Notes under the pieces: generated by a model
What the model was told of the DNA's origin: nothing
Database searches by the model: none
What the model saw: only the letters and a program-made list of their open reading frames with translations
Assembly (NCBI RefSeq): GCF_045679555.1
Contig: NC_092110.1
Coordinates: 3,549,390-3,613,389, forward strand
Source of the DNA: Salvelinus alpinus
Taxonomy: Eukaryota > Chordata > Actinopteri > Salmoniformes > Salmonidae
Reading direction: 5' to 3'
DNA: 64,000 nucleotides
Shown here: piece after piece, positions 1 through 24,168 of the stretch
Numbering within the stretch: position 1 is the stretch's first letter
Layout: each line of letters starts with the position of its first letter
Made by a program: the position numbers and the translations under genes

Positions 1-700
1 TGTACAGGGATTCAGAGAAGAACTTAAGGTCAAATAAAGAAATTGTCTTTTACTTTTTAACAGGATGCAAACTATGCCCTTAAGATCCAAGTCTGGCCCT
101 CAATTTCTACAACAGAATCTTAGACCCATGAATTAAGGCTGGACTCCAATCCGATTACGCTTTGTCGACAATGTACCATTTAATTGAACCAATTTCTGCA
201 GCGTTTACCAGGAATGCGAGCTCCGAACATAGCCTTTAAAAGCTGCATTACTACAACTCACGATCGGATTGAATCCCAGCCTTCATTTCTACAGCACAAG
301 CTGACCGAATAATTAAATCTTGTTCTACACACTTCCAAATCCAAACAGATTTTCAACTAATACTCAAATCAGAGAAAAATAAAGTCAAACGATAGGTAGG
401 TTATTGATAATTAGATCTATTGAGGACATGGAATTTAATGTGTCAGTACAAACACTGCCATAAAACACAATAATACTGAACGGTATATCAGTCCTGACTA
501 ACCCCACTCTATAACCATGACTTTAAAGTGACTGTTCCATGTGAGGACTGGTAGATTGGTGTATCTTTTTACACATGAGCCCGAATCACACTATAGAGCC
601 AAACCAAAAACCAAGCAGAGCTGTACAGTACAGTTTGTGTGGAACCTGTAGTGTGAAGCAGGCAATACAGTACAAGTAATGGCCAGCACTTATTGATACA
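1..700. other. No gene seen
   Basis: AT-rich sequence downstream of FBXO30 with no ORF of note, no splice-bounded exon and no repeat that I recognise. Confidence 0.5.
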
Positions 701-710
701 GCGTCTTGTC

Positions 711-826
711 TACGTCCCAAATGGCACCCTATTCCCTTTATAGTGCACTACTTTTGACCAGAGCCCTAAAATGGGCCCTGGTCAAAAGTAGTGCACTATC
801 TAGGGGAATAGGGTCTTATTTTGGAG
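711..826. repeat. Hairpin repeat (copy 1) around 'agtagtgcacta'
   Basis: The two halves are inverted: 'cctattccctttatagtgca' is answered about 50 bases later by 'tgcactatctaggggaatag', with a centre reading 'gaccagagccc...gggccctggtc'. The same unit occurs at 22488, 22809 and 61370, with partial copies at 1926 and 19128. It is dispersed and non-coding; the 70-residue ORF through it is not a gene. Confidence 0.8.
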
Positions 827-1773
827 GTAGGCATGTTTTACAAACCCTGAGACACAGCAGGCAACTTCTGAGCAGTGTCTACGTAGTGCCAAGAGGAAAA
901 TATAAAGATGAACACTAAAATGACAACTTATAGACAGGACCATGATTGATTATTAGTTGACACGATCAGTTTCAAACCTGATCAACTCTCATCCCCAGAA
1001 ACTACGGTATGCCCACGTTCTCTGACCTGCAGGATTCACTGGACTCAAACAGATCAATAACTAGTATTCACACAAATGGTTTTCACAGAAGTACCATTTC
1101 TCAAATTAGGAAAGTAGATAAGACAACCAAATCACCCTTCATTTAACCAGCCAACATTGTTGTCCGGTCTGATACTGGTTGCAGAGTTAAATAGCTACAT
1201 AGTAAAATGTTCCACTCTGATAATGGCCTGTAGTGTGGACATTAAGTTTCCTCTGAATCTTAAAATTCAGATAAGGTAATGACATTATCCGCTAACTCAA
1301 ACCATGATGACCCTAAATATATAAAACCGTGCACGACAATAACATGTTGTAAATCGCTCTAGCTGGGAGTCAATGAAAAATCTCTTTATTAAAGATCTTT
1401 GTCAGAACCCTCTTATTACCAGAAAGCAAGTGTTTATCATAAGGCTCCACTTTCTTTCGTTGTCAACGTGGCACAGTACTGACTTTGCTAGTTATTCATA
1501 TAAAAATAAAGTAACATTTGTTTTATTTACACATTGACAAGAGTATGTAAAAGTTAATCTCTTCAGTACATTGGTAACAATATGAAATTACAAAGTGGCA
1601 TTGAAAACGATTCAGGTTCTTTCTGTCAAGACTGGAAAAAAGCAGCATTTTGTATGTGCTTATTATGGAGCAGGGTTGGAGTCCATTTCAATTCAGTAAA
1701 AACTTCCTGAATGGACTGAAATGAAAATGGGCATAGTCCAAAATGGCAGCCTAATTCCTACATTTCAATTTAA

Positions 1774-1925
1774 TAGTAATTTAGCAGACGATCTTGTCCA
1801 GAGCGACTTACAGGAGCAATTATGTGCCTTGCTCAAGGGCACATAGGCAGATTTTCCACCTAGTCGAACCAACGACCTTTCAGTTACTGGCTCAATGCTC
1901 TTAACCGCTAGGCTACCTGCCGCTC
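1774..1925 (-). repeat. tRNA-derived SINE in FBXO30 3' UTR
   Basis: On the minus strand this reads as a tRNA-like head (ggtagcctagcggttaagag) followed by a body with 'cttgagcaaggcac' and a tail 'taagtcgctctggacaaga'. A better conserved copy of the same family lies at 50139-50296. It sits about 100 bases past the FBXO30 stop, in sense with the gene. The exact salmonid SINE family name is not assigned. Confidence 0.8.
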
Positions 1926-1988
1926 TATATCTATGGCCCCTGGTCAAAAGTAGTGCACTATATAGGGAATAGACTGCCAATTCAGACA
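1926..1988. repeat. Hairpin repeat, half copy
   Basis: Carries one arm of the hairpin family ('ggtcaaaagtagtgcactat' then 'agggaatag') directly beside the SINE at 1774-1925. The other arm is missing. Confidence 0.6.
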
Positions 1989-2021
1989 TACCCATGGACT
2001 CCAACCCTGTTATAGGGCAAC

Positions 2022-4674
2022 TCATAATACTGGCTTGAGGACTGAGCGCAGTGAGCGTCCCTCTTTGGTGAGCTCTCTGGTGAAGCACATGCAGGGCAGA
2101 GGGATTGCCTCGTCCCGACGGGTGATGGTGTTAAACTTGCACTTCTTCAGATGTTCGGCCATATTGGCGATGTTGGCAAACTTCCACTCGTTCACCGTAC
2201 CGAAAGCCGTACTGAATCGCCACACCTGGTTCACAAAAGAGAGTAATTGAAATTCATTAGTTGTAATGAAGACGTTTATATGTGTAACATGGTATGCCTG
2301 CTTGCAACGCAAAGCCTTTAATCTAATTGATTACTGTGTTAATACAGGACAGCATGCATTCAGTGGTCAGGAAATAGGAGTGAATTCTAACTTGAGATCC
2401 CCATGCGCGTCTCAAACTGTCTGAAATTTCCCATTGATCATAGATTTATGGGGAAATGCAAGAAAGTAAAATTCAATACAGATGTTAATGCACATGTTTA
2501 AAATGCAGTGAGCGACTAACCTTGTTTTGGATCTGCCACGAGGAAGACCCATCTGCCCGTCGTGTGTTCTCCCAGAGAAGCACCACCATGCCTCTGGACT
2601 TGAGTAAGCTGCCACACACATCCCTCATGGTTCGGGAGACCCTGGACAGCTGGCACAGGCTGAAGCCATCCAGGAAACTAGCCACATACTGTTGCACCTC
2701 GAAGGGCAGGGAGCTCAGGTGGTCGCAGGTGGAGCCGAACCGACAGGCATTCCTGGGGAGAGTTTTATCTCCGAACCGGGGAGGCATACCCGGCTGCACC
2801 CCGAACGAGCCCAGGTGTCTATCGTGGATGATCCTGGAGCCCTGCACGGAGGGACAGAAGCGTCTCTGGGAGTAGGTGCAGCCGTAGTAGGCCAGGGGAC
2901 AGCGGTGCTCCAGCCAGCCGTTCAGCCCGGCGTGGATGTCCCCGTGAACGTTTTTGAAATGCGAGGAGAACTCATCTCTGCGGAACAGCTGTCCACACAC
3001 AAAGGTGAACATGGTGCGCTGCTTGGTCTGGTAGCGGGCCACACACTCCAGCACCAGGTCCAGTCTGAGGGTGTGGAAGGGGCTGGGGTTGGAGAGCTGC
3101 GGGCTGGCGTGATCACAGGCCGACGCTGAGGCGATGTCCCCCACCATGGTGTTAGTGGCCAGTATTGCCGAGGGGAAGGAGAAGGTCTGGGTACCAAAGT
3201 CGACGCGATAACCGTCTACAAACCTGCTGTCTGAGATGCTGCGACCCCCGGGGGAGTCCCCCAGACAGAAGAGCAGCGCTGCCGTGATCAGGTCGATCCC
3301 ATGGAGCCCCAATGGATCGTCAGTTACCACCAGGTCTGAGGTGTCCACTGACTTGTCCTCCATTTTAGCTCTGAACAAATAGGGATCAGACATCATAGCC
3401 CTGCGCCCGTTAAACGTAAACACACTCATCCCTCGGAGCACCTGGAGGTTCTGTAGTTTCCTCTCCAGCCACCTGTCTTCGATCTCTAAGGGCAGGTGCT
3501 GGAGCACGTTGTAGGGTTCCAGATTAGGGAGAGGCATGGGAAGAGGCAGGTGGATGGGTAGTGGTGGAGGGTGGGGCCCAGAGGACTCCCGTGGTGCTAC
3601 TATGTTAGGCATGGAGAGATAAGGCATCACCGGCCTGAAGTCTGAAGACCTGTTGACTTCTGAGCGTCTGGGTGGAGATCTGCTCAGATCCATCCGCTCA
3701 CGTCGTCTCAAGTGATTGTGGTCGTCTCCTGTATGGTGGAAGCCGTTACTGAGAGGAGGACCCACCTCTGCTAGACCCATCATGCCGTCCTTCTCCACCT
3801 CCTCTGAAGACTTGATTCGTTCATTGAGCTCTATCCAGTAGCTCTCATCTCCCTGTCTGTCTGTTCCGACTCCACAGTCCACGGACACTCCGCCCACTGC
3901 TCCGAGCTCACAGTCCAACTGTGTGTCACTCTCCTTCATCTCTACATTCTTCAAGTCATCATCACTGTTCTCTCCATTATGGAGAACCCCATTTCGCTCT
4001 GTTTTTTCCCCATTTATAATTCCATTGATCAAGTTGACGTCCTTTGCACTTCTGAGAACTTCCAAGGTTGCTGCTAAGTTCTTTTTGTGTACCGAAATAT
4101 AGGACTCATCATCCATTTCAATCACTCCATTAGTCAAAGCAGCAGCCTCATCCATTTCAACCATTCCATTACTAACTGCAGTCTCTGGTACACTTGACAC
4201 GACATCAGCCATCTTTTCATTTGTTTCCACAGCTGGTTTATTATATCCGTTATTTGACGTGTTGGTGGTGACTCTGAGGGACTCCAGTAGCATCCTCTGA
4301 TCTTGGAGAGCCAGGGCCATGTCTAGCTGCTCCACCACTTCAACATTGCTCAGGTACTCATAGGACTTCCTGTCTGAATAGCTCACAGGCCAACGGTTCC
4401 ACTCCATGGTGCAACACACCACACTGGCCGGGCACGTCTCTAGGTGTTCAGCCATTTTGAGCCGAGCAATAGTGAAAGGGCACCCGAAACCAGTGTTGAG
4501 GCAAGGCACTCTTTCAAACGGGCATAGTAAATGATGCTCCTCCACTTTGCAGGAGTGGAAGACGGCTCCACAGACGAGAGGGCAGCCAATGAGATCACAG
4601 GACACACCAGTCTCTGGGCGGATCATACACCTCCGGTTTACACACTTCATGCAGTGGGCATGGAGCGCCTCCAT
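2022..4674 (-). CDS. fbxo30: F-box only protein 30 (complete coding region, two exons)
   Basis: Coding exons are 2521-4674 (718 codons) and 2022-2225 (67 codons plus stop), joined in phase 0 at a GT donor (2520-2519) and AG acceptor (2227-2226), giving 785 residues. The N-terminal ~95 residues are a Cys/His-rich TRAF-type zinc finger (many C-x-C and H-x-C pairs). The middle is acidic and low in complexity, as expected for this family. The F-box lies at about residues 653-692, starting LSSLPFEVQQY. The second exon carries the highly conserved tail ending RSLRSVLKPVL. Known role: substrate-recognition subunit of an SCF (SKP1-CUL1-F-box) ubiquitin ligase, linked to muscle atrophy (MUSA1). The ATG at 4674 follows an AG about 26 bases upstream, so a noncoding 5' exon lies further right. 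The protein is somewhat longer than the human one (about 745 residues from memory), mostly in the linker. Confidence 0.96.
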
Positions 4675-5600
4675 CTTTGTGGTGTTGATATTCTAGATTT
4701 AAAATGAGGAATGAGTGAAGTGGTCTGCCCTGAAATAATGAGAAAAAAAGTTTAAAAATCCTACCTTTTTTAGTAAAGATTTAGGTCTAATTAGATGTGA
4801 ACAAATTCAAGTTGAACCACAGTCAGTTAATGAATAGAAAAAGCAACCAGGCCATGTCCCAGTTCCTAGAAACATCCTGTCTTGTTAAATTATCCCACTG
4901 ACATAGTTCTAGGGCCAGCTCTCTACCTACCAAACATGTGGCAATGGAGTCCCGTGCCTTTAAAAGACCAGCATCACATTCTATAACTTAGCACCTGCTC
5001 CCATCTCAGTCTTTCTGTTTACTAAATCTTTAAGTTGCCACATGACATTTCACAACACTCTTCTTGGGTTACAGTACATGGTCACAACACACCAGTTCTA
5101 GAATCTAGCCTAAAGGACCATGACCTTTAACCCCTGGCTGAGGCTGTATGAAGCCAGGGAGGAAGAGAGAAGCCCAACTCTGTGGAAAATCTGTCTCCCT
5201 CCAGCAGGTGTTGTTGTTTCATGTTGTTTTGCCCACCAAGCAAGGAGTTTTTGTATGGAGGTTAACAGCTTATTTGACCAAATAGAAGTTTAGTAATCCT
5301 TAAGTCGTTATGAGTGTACTAATATAAGTAGGACAAGTAACATCGCGGCAACAGAGAAAAAACACTTTATATCAGAGCTCTCTGGAGATAGCTATGCATT
5401 TTCATGAAATGAGACTAGTAGCATAGCGTCTCTCTCCATTGAATACAGGCAGTTGATGTCACCAACCCTCATCAAATATTTTAAAAAGGATTACAATAAT
5501 GAGATGTATCCACCAATTCGAAGAAAGGATGGGCGGGAGCTAGAAAGCCCACCGTGCCGCTTTATGGACAATGACCCCTATTGTTAGGGCGGAGAGACAT
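4675..5600. other. Probable FBXO30 5' intron, no coding sequence
   Basis: The stretch right of the FBXO30 start codon has a plausible acceptor on the minus strand (AG about 26 bases before the ATG). No conserved protein segment was found in any frame. It is most likely the intron before the coding exon. Confidence 0.45.
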
Positions 5601-5601
5601 T

Positions 5602-6339
5602 TACACGGAGTGTACAAAACAATAAGAACACCTTCCTAATATTGAGTTGTACCTCCGCCCCTTTTGCCCTCAGAACAGCCTCAATTTGTCGTGGCATGGA
5701 CTCCATAACGTGTCGAAAGTGTTCCACATGGATGCTGGCCCATGTTGACTCCAATGCTTCCCACAGTTGTGTCAAGTTGTCTGGATGTCCTTTGGGTGGT
5801 GGACCATTCTTGATGTACACAGGAAACTGTTGAGCATGAAAACCCCAGCAGCGTTGCAGGTCTTGGTAGAGCATGGCACTTGCAACACCAGGGTTGTGGG
5901 TTCGATTCCCACGGGGGACCAGTACGAAAAAAGTATGAAAATGTATGAACTCACTACTGTAAGTTGTTCTAGATAAGAGCTTCTGCTAAATTACTCAAAT
6001 GTAAAAATGGGTGGTGGGCCGTTCTTGATACACACAGGAAACTGTTGACAAAAACCCAGCAGCATTGTAGTTCTTGACACAAACTTGTGCGCCTGGCACC
6101 TACTATCATACCCTGTTCAAAGACACCTGAATCTTTGGTCTTGCCCATTCACTTTCTGACTGGCACACATACACAATCCATGTCTCAAGGCTTAAAAAGC
6201 CTTATTTAACCTGTCTCTTCCCCTTCATCTATACTGATTGAAGTGGATTTAATAAGTGACATCAAAGGATCATAGCTTTCACCTGGTCAGTCTGTATTGG
6301 AAAGAGCAGGTGTCCTTAAGGTTTTGTACACTCCGTGTA
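5602..6339. mobile_element. Non-autonomous DNA element with perfect 19-bp terminal inverted repeats
   Basis: The left end 'tacacggagtgtacaaaac' (5602-5620) is the exact reverse complement of 6321-6339. The interior encodes no intact transposase. A tRNA-derived SINE sits inside it at about 5861-6008, flanked by an imperfect direct duplication of about 65 bases of the host element. Confidence 0.85.
5861..6008 (+). repeat. tRNA-derived SINE inside the TIR element
   Basis: Shows a tRNA-like A box (ggtagagcatgg) and B box (gggttcgattccc) in a proper order and spacing. The body ends with 'gataagagcttctgctaaat', the tail type shared by salmonid SINEs. No tRNA cloverleaf is completed on the 3' side, so it is not a tRNA gene. 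Confidence 0.8.
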
Positions 6340-7150
6340 TCTTGTTAGTATATCCATAATATTTTATGATACAGACGGTTCAGTGGCCTTACTGGCCTGC
6401 TCAAAGCTTGATGACAACAAAACCTGGTGACCTGTCTAAACAACTGTCAGCCAACCATGACAGTGTATGTAAGGGGAAACGTTACACAGCCGTTCATGAC
6501 TGGGTATGCCCGAGTTGTCTGGCTTCACAGGCCTCATGTCAGATTGCGCAAGATAAACAAAAACAAATGACTTGTAACTAGCTAACTAACACAAGTAACA
6601 CCAAGAAGTAACACGCTAACTGGCTATTTAGATGAACACAATATTAAACACAGTTAAAGAGCCAGCTAACTAGTTATTTTTGCCACTGGCAAGTGTAATG
6701 TCCGGCCTACTTAAAGTGGTAAAAAAAAAAAAAAAAATTACTCTAGAACGTTAGGTTGCTAGCAACACCAACCAACTTTAGCTGTGCTAGCTAGCGGCTA
6801 ACAAAACCCATATTGATTAACGGGTGAAAATGAGATTAACGGGTGAAAATGAGATGGAGGTTGGATCCGGCGGCTCTCCAAATGTCCCATTTTAGCCAGC
6901 CACTGAGCTAGCTAAAGTTAGCTTGGTAGCTAGCTATTTAACTAAAAAAACATGTCACAATACAACTTGGCTTACCCGTATTAAATAACGATACAGCAAA
7001 TCGTTGATTTCTGAGTCTTGTCCTTATATTCGGCAGTAACACTAGCCACACACAATTAGCAAAAAGTTCAGTAAGTAATGTTGTAGTAGCTAGCTAGTCA
7101 GCTACAAATATTCACGTCGTCTCTTCCGCCTCGAGTCACTATTGTGACTT
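6340..7150. other. Upstream region of FBXO30, no gene
   Basis: Non-coding, with many 'gctagctag' motifs, an A-run at 6721-6738, and a short direct duplication 'taacgggtgaaaatgagat' at about 6818-6855. No ORF of interest. Confidence 0.5.
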
Positions 7151-7265
7151 CTGCTGTAAAATGCTAGCAAGCTCATCTGTGACTAGCTGCTAATATCTAC
7201 AAGTGGCGCAAGTTGATTGCGTCATCATTCAGCGGACCCGGACCACAGCGAAGTTTGGCTAGAGA
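7150..7265 (-). promoter_or_regulatory. Possible FBXO30 promoter region
   Basis: A short GC-richer island in AT-rich surroundings. On the minus strand it contains 'tgacgcaatc', a CRE/C-EBP-like site, and 'gcggaccc...ggtccg'-type GC boxes. The placement is inferred only from base composition and its position upstream of FBXO30. Confidence 0.25.
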
Positions 7266-7379
7266 TGTGCGCCTGAAATAGATGGGGAATACCCCAAGAA
7301 TACTTAGCGAGCTACATCTCAAATAAATATGTTGTTTTAGACATTGAAAAGGTCAGAAATAGTTCAATTAAAGACAACA

Positions 7380-8815
7380 GCTCTTTGAAATACCTTTATT
7401 TTTTTCTTTACAAAAAACACTGAAAACCCATGTTACAGACTGAGATGTTTTCAGTTTTATACCACATCTTCAAAATCCCTGATTTCTACACTGACATTTT
7501 ATATACACCCAAAAGTACAGTAAATTCATGGTTTCCTCTTTCCTTATGCAACATTTTAATTTGTGGGGGTGCATGTGCATGCATGAAGTGAGTGTAGTGG
7601 TGACTGGAGAAGTGGGTATACTCAAAGTTTGCCAGAAATTTACCAAAAGGCCACAAGGTGAAGGAAAGGCGCCCTGTGTGAAAAATTCTATGAGAAATTG
7701 TGACATACACTGAATGGACTAATATGATAAATCCCATATCGGTCTTTAACAATCAGGCCAACCCAATCTGTACTGTGCAAGTAGGCTAATAGAAGGTTTT
7801 TGCTCTCAAAGTAATTTTTTTGAAATAAAAAAACACAATTGGATGTTCTAAGTCCATAACAATGCTTAAACCACATCCAGAGACCCCTTTTTGAGGTCTG
7901 GGAAAAATCTAAGACATTTGTATTTTTGAGTGTAGTTATCCTTTAATTCAAGTGAACAGGCACCTAGCACTGCTGCTTTGTTAGCAGTGTTTCTGTAGCA
8001 CATGAGATGGAGTTGCAAAACAAATGGCCACTGGATTAATGCAAATAATCATGATATCATTCCGCCAGGTAGGCATTGGCTACTTTGTAGCTAGTTAACA
8101 TTTAATTGGGAAGGTTTTTGGGAAAGACTTTTCATCTACCAGAAGATGTCTAGGCCTATCATTAGCGTCGCTCTATTTTTACTGTTCCTTAATTGTTTGA
8201 AATCATAGAAATGTGGAGGCAATTATTTTATAAAGACTTCCTCATATGCATTCTCCTGTTCTATTGGTTTTCTTTCAACTTTCTTTCATTGTCTAGCAGC
8301 CAAAGGCATTATCCTAGTCATATTATCAACCCATGATAGTTGTTGCACCTTTAGATCTTGCCTCTTTAAAAATGTCTACCTGATATTTCCATCTCTGTCC
8401 ATGAAACCCAGTGTGCATTTTAGAACAAAGTTTTCCAGCATATTCCATTTTGGAACATTAGTGTATATCCTACAGCCTTGAACACATTGCTGCGCCTAAA
8501 ATATGAAGAAATAATAGTTTATCAACATTTTAAGCTAAACATTCTGATCTGTTCCATCAGCCTTATTAATTGATACAGCGTATACCTCCACTACACTACT
8601 TCAATACACATTGTGGGTATTAAGAAGTGAGTATACGCAATGCCCACTGAAAAATAAGTGTGTATACGGCGTATACTTGCATACACCCTCCACTAAACCA
8701 CTGCATGCATGCCTGTGCATGCTTGCATTTGTGTGTCTGCCTTTGTAGATCTATGTATGAATGCACCGTTTGACATCTGTTCTCATAGCTTGGACTACTG
8801 GTCTGCTCGGGTATC
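7380..8815 (-). other. Probable 3' UTR of the ZP gene
   Basis: About 1.4 kb of AT-rich, ORF-poor sequence after the stop codon. An AATAAA hexamer on the minus strand (plus TTTATT at 7395-7400) is the best-placed polyadenylation signal. If used, the transcript ends only about 120 bases from the suggested FBXO30 promoter. The stretch at about 8575-8690 holds several inverted 'gtatacgc' motifs, possibly an old repeat. Confidence 0.4.
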
Positions 8816-22165
<13,350 letters not shown>

Positions 22166-22487
22166 CTTCAAAGGGACTCGTGCTCTCTCTGGCTTCTCTA
22201 CGGTCAGATACTCCAAACCTCAGACTACTGTCTTCTTGGCCCTTTCCCACAGATCTGTGAATCTTCTAACCTATTCACCAAAGTGTAGCTGTCAGGTTCA
22301 GACGTAGTGCCCACTCTCAGTGCAGTCCTCCAAACACAGCTCTAATGAACTAGGACCGAGAACCAGCCTCCCTCCCTCCCTTTCTCCAGACCTTAAAACA
22401 CTAGCCTGAATGATGTCCCCACCAACAATGAGATTCCACACATGAATAGGGGGAGCCGAGGGGAGTCCAAGGTAACACACATAGATT

Positions 22488-22582
22488 TGCATCCCAAATG
22501 GCACCCTATTCCCTATATAGTGCACTACTATGGGCTCTGGTCAAAAGTAGTGCACTATGTAGGGAAACGGGAGCCATTGGGG
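22488..22582. repeat. Hairpin repeat (copy 2)
   Basis: 'atcccaaatggcaccctatt' opens the left arm, and 'tagtgcactatgtagggaaa' lies in the right arm. Same family as 711-826; it lies just upstream of the ZP gene. Confidence 0.75.
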
Positions 22583-22808
22583 ACGTCGCCATACTACTGG
22601 GCCGTAGCCGGCGATGCCCTCTTCGTAAACATTGCACTGCGCAACTACATCGTCTTACTACGCACATCAACAAGCAAACTCATTAACATGTCAACAGAGA
22701 CAATATGACAGGGGTGGTACTGCTTTTTTATCTGCTGTCTTTTGTCCATGCGTTTTTTTAAAGGCCATGGGGAAATCTTTACTGCTGCGTGGACCCCAGG
22801 CAATGGCT

Positions 22809-22895
22809 TTGTCCCAAATGGCACCCTATTCCCTATTTAGTGCACTACTTTTGACCAGGGCCCATAGGGAATAGGGTGCCATTTGGGATGCAACC
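22809..22895. repeat. Hairpin repeat (copy 3), near-perfect
   Basis: The left arm 'gtcccaaatggcaccctatt' is answered by 'aatagggtgccatttgggat', with a centre 'gaccagggccc'. This is the cleanest copy of the family in the window. Confidence 0.85.
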
Positions 22896-24168
22896 AGTGA
22901 GAGGAAAAGAAGGTCTGCTGATGAGTCAAGGGCAGTTCACTGACACTGCCAATGGTCTAATTCTGTGTGTGTGTGCGCGCGTTCGTGTGTGTGTGAGTGA
23001 GTGTGTGAGGCTGTAACAGACAAGGAGCACCACAAAGGAAGAAGCTAGAAAGCTAGAACATGAGGAACATTTGATGAAAATCATTTGGAATTTTTACAAG
23101 TTGACTTCACAGGCAAAGTTTTACGGACATGGAATCATGTGCTTTTCTCTCTCTTGCAAATAAGTCTAGCTGAACAGTCAGACTGCGACTGTCTGTCATT
23201 ATCCCACCAGAAAACCAGCTTCAGTTGATCCTCTCAACGGAAGAGATTCCCGCAAAACGTACAAAATCCACTCGTGCTGTAAAAGACAACCGCTTCCTTC
23301 CTCCCTGCAAACTTTTTACAACATGGACATTAACAACCTTGGCTGAGTTTGACATGCCTTATAAGCCAAAAGAAGCAGATTCAAAACAGATTCAAAACAA
23401 CTGTCCTTTGTCAGCCTTTTATTCTTTAAAAAGGGATGGAATACCTCAACCAATCACCAAAGTGATTACATCATCTGGAATGTTTTCCCCTCATCAGAAT
23501 ATCAACATTTGGAGAAGGAGCATGTTTGATGTCTATTAACATAATATACGACCTACTGTTAGATGCATTGTGGGTAGTGGGGAATACAGAGGTAAAACAA
23601 CACGATATTTCAGTGAAACCTAGTCAAATGGAATCATAAAAGGAGCTACTCATCCGAATTATGTGGAATCGGAGTGTGTTGCAGGGAGACATATATATAT
23701 ATACACCCATTAAAAACCTCACAGTTTTCCAATCTGTGGCAACAAGTGAACTAAATACACTGTACCAGACAGAGAGATCTAACAAGACCATTACACTGCC
23801 ACTTCACATAGTTTAAAAGACACAAAGTGATATTTGGTACTTTACTTACAGGCTTCCTTTTTCTATGTCTTCTCTTTAATCCCTATAAACTATGTGATGC
23901 CATTGGAACAGCTACGTAAAAAGTGGAATATGCTAAACAAACGATTCCATTGTGTCTTACGTGTAATATCACTGTTCGTCTACTATTAACACTGTGTGCT
24001 GGATGCAGTGTGCGCTTATCTTTGAGCCTGCTTAGCTTTGAGCCTGCTTTATCTGTACGACGGCCTCGTCTGTGGCTCTAGCCCCTGATGGGGTTCGGAT
24101 TAGTATTGTAGTGGCTTGGTGGACAGGCATCAGCTTCACTCCAGGGCCAGGTGTGGTAGTGGCATGGT
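22896..24168 (-). other. Spacer and probable SHPRH 3' UTR
   Basis: Non-coding between the SHPRH stop and the ZP gene. A minus-strand AATAAA (plus TTTATT at 23418-23423) is a candidate polyadenylation signal. A GT-rich microsatellite lies at about 22963-23010. Confidence 0.4.

Larger units (their letters stand above)
1385..2021 (-). other. fbxo30: FBXO30 3' UTR (approximate)
   Basis: Sequence downstream of the FBXO30 stop. It starts with about 30 unique bases, then a partial hairpin repeat and a tRNA-derived SINE. AATAAA hexamers on the minus strand (TTTATT on plus) occur at 1522-1527 and 1385-1390 and are candidate polyadenylation signals. The true end cannot be fixed without transcripts. 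Confidence 0.4.

Noticed and set aside
2692-3129. 145-codon ORF on the plus strand
   Set aside because: Antisense shadow of the FBXO30 coding exon; the minus-strand frame has the conserved domains.
5861-5935. Possible tRNA gene
   Set aside because: A and B boxes are present, but the 3' acceptor arm is not completed and the sequence continues into a SINE body and tail. The same holds for the other tRNA-like heads at 1925, 38040, 39044, 50296 and 56781.
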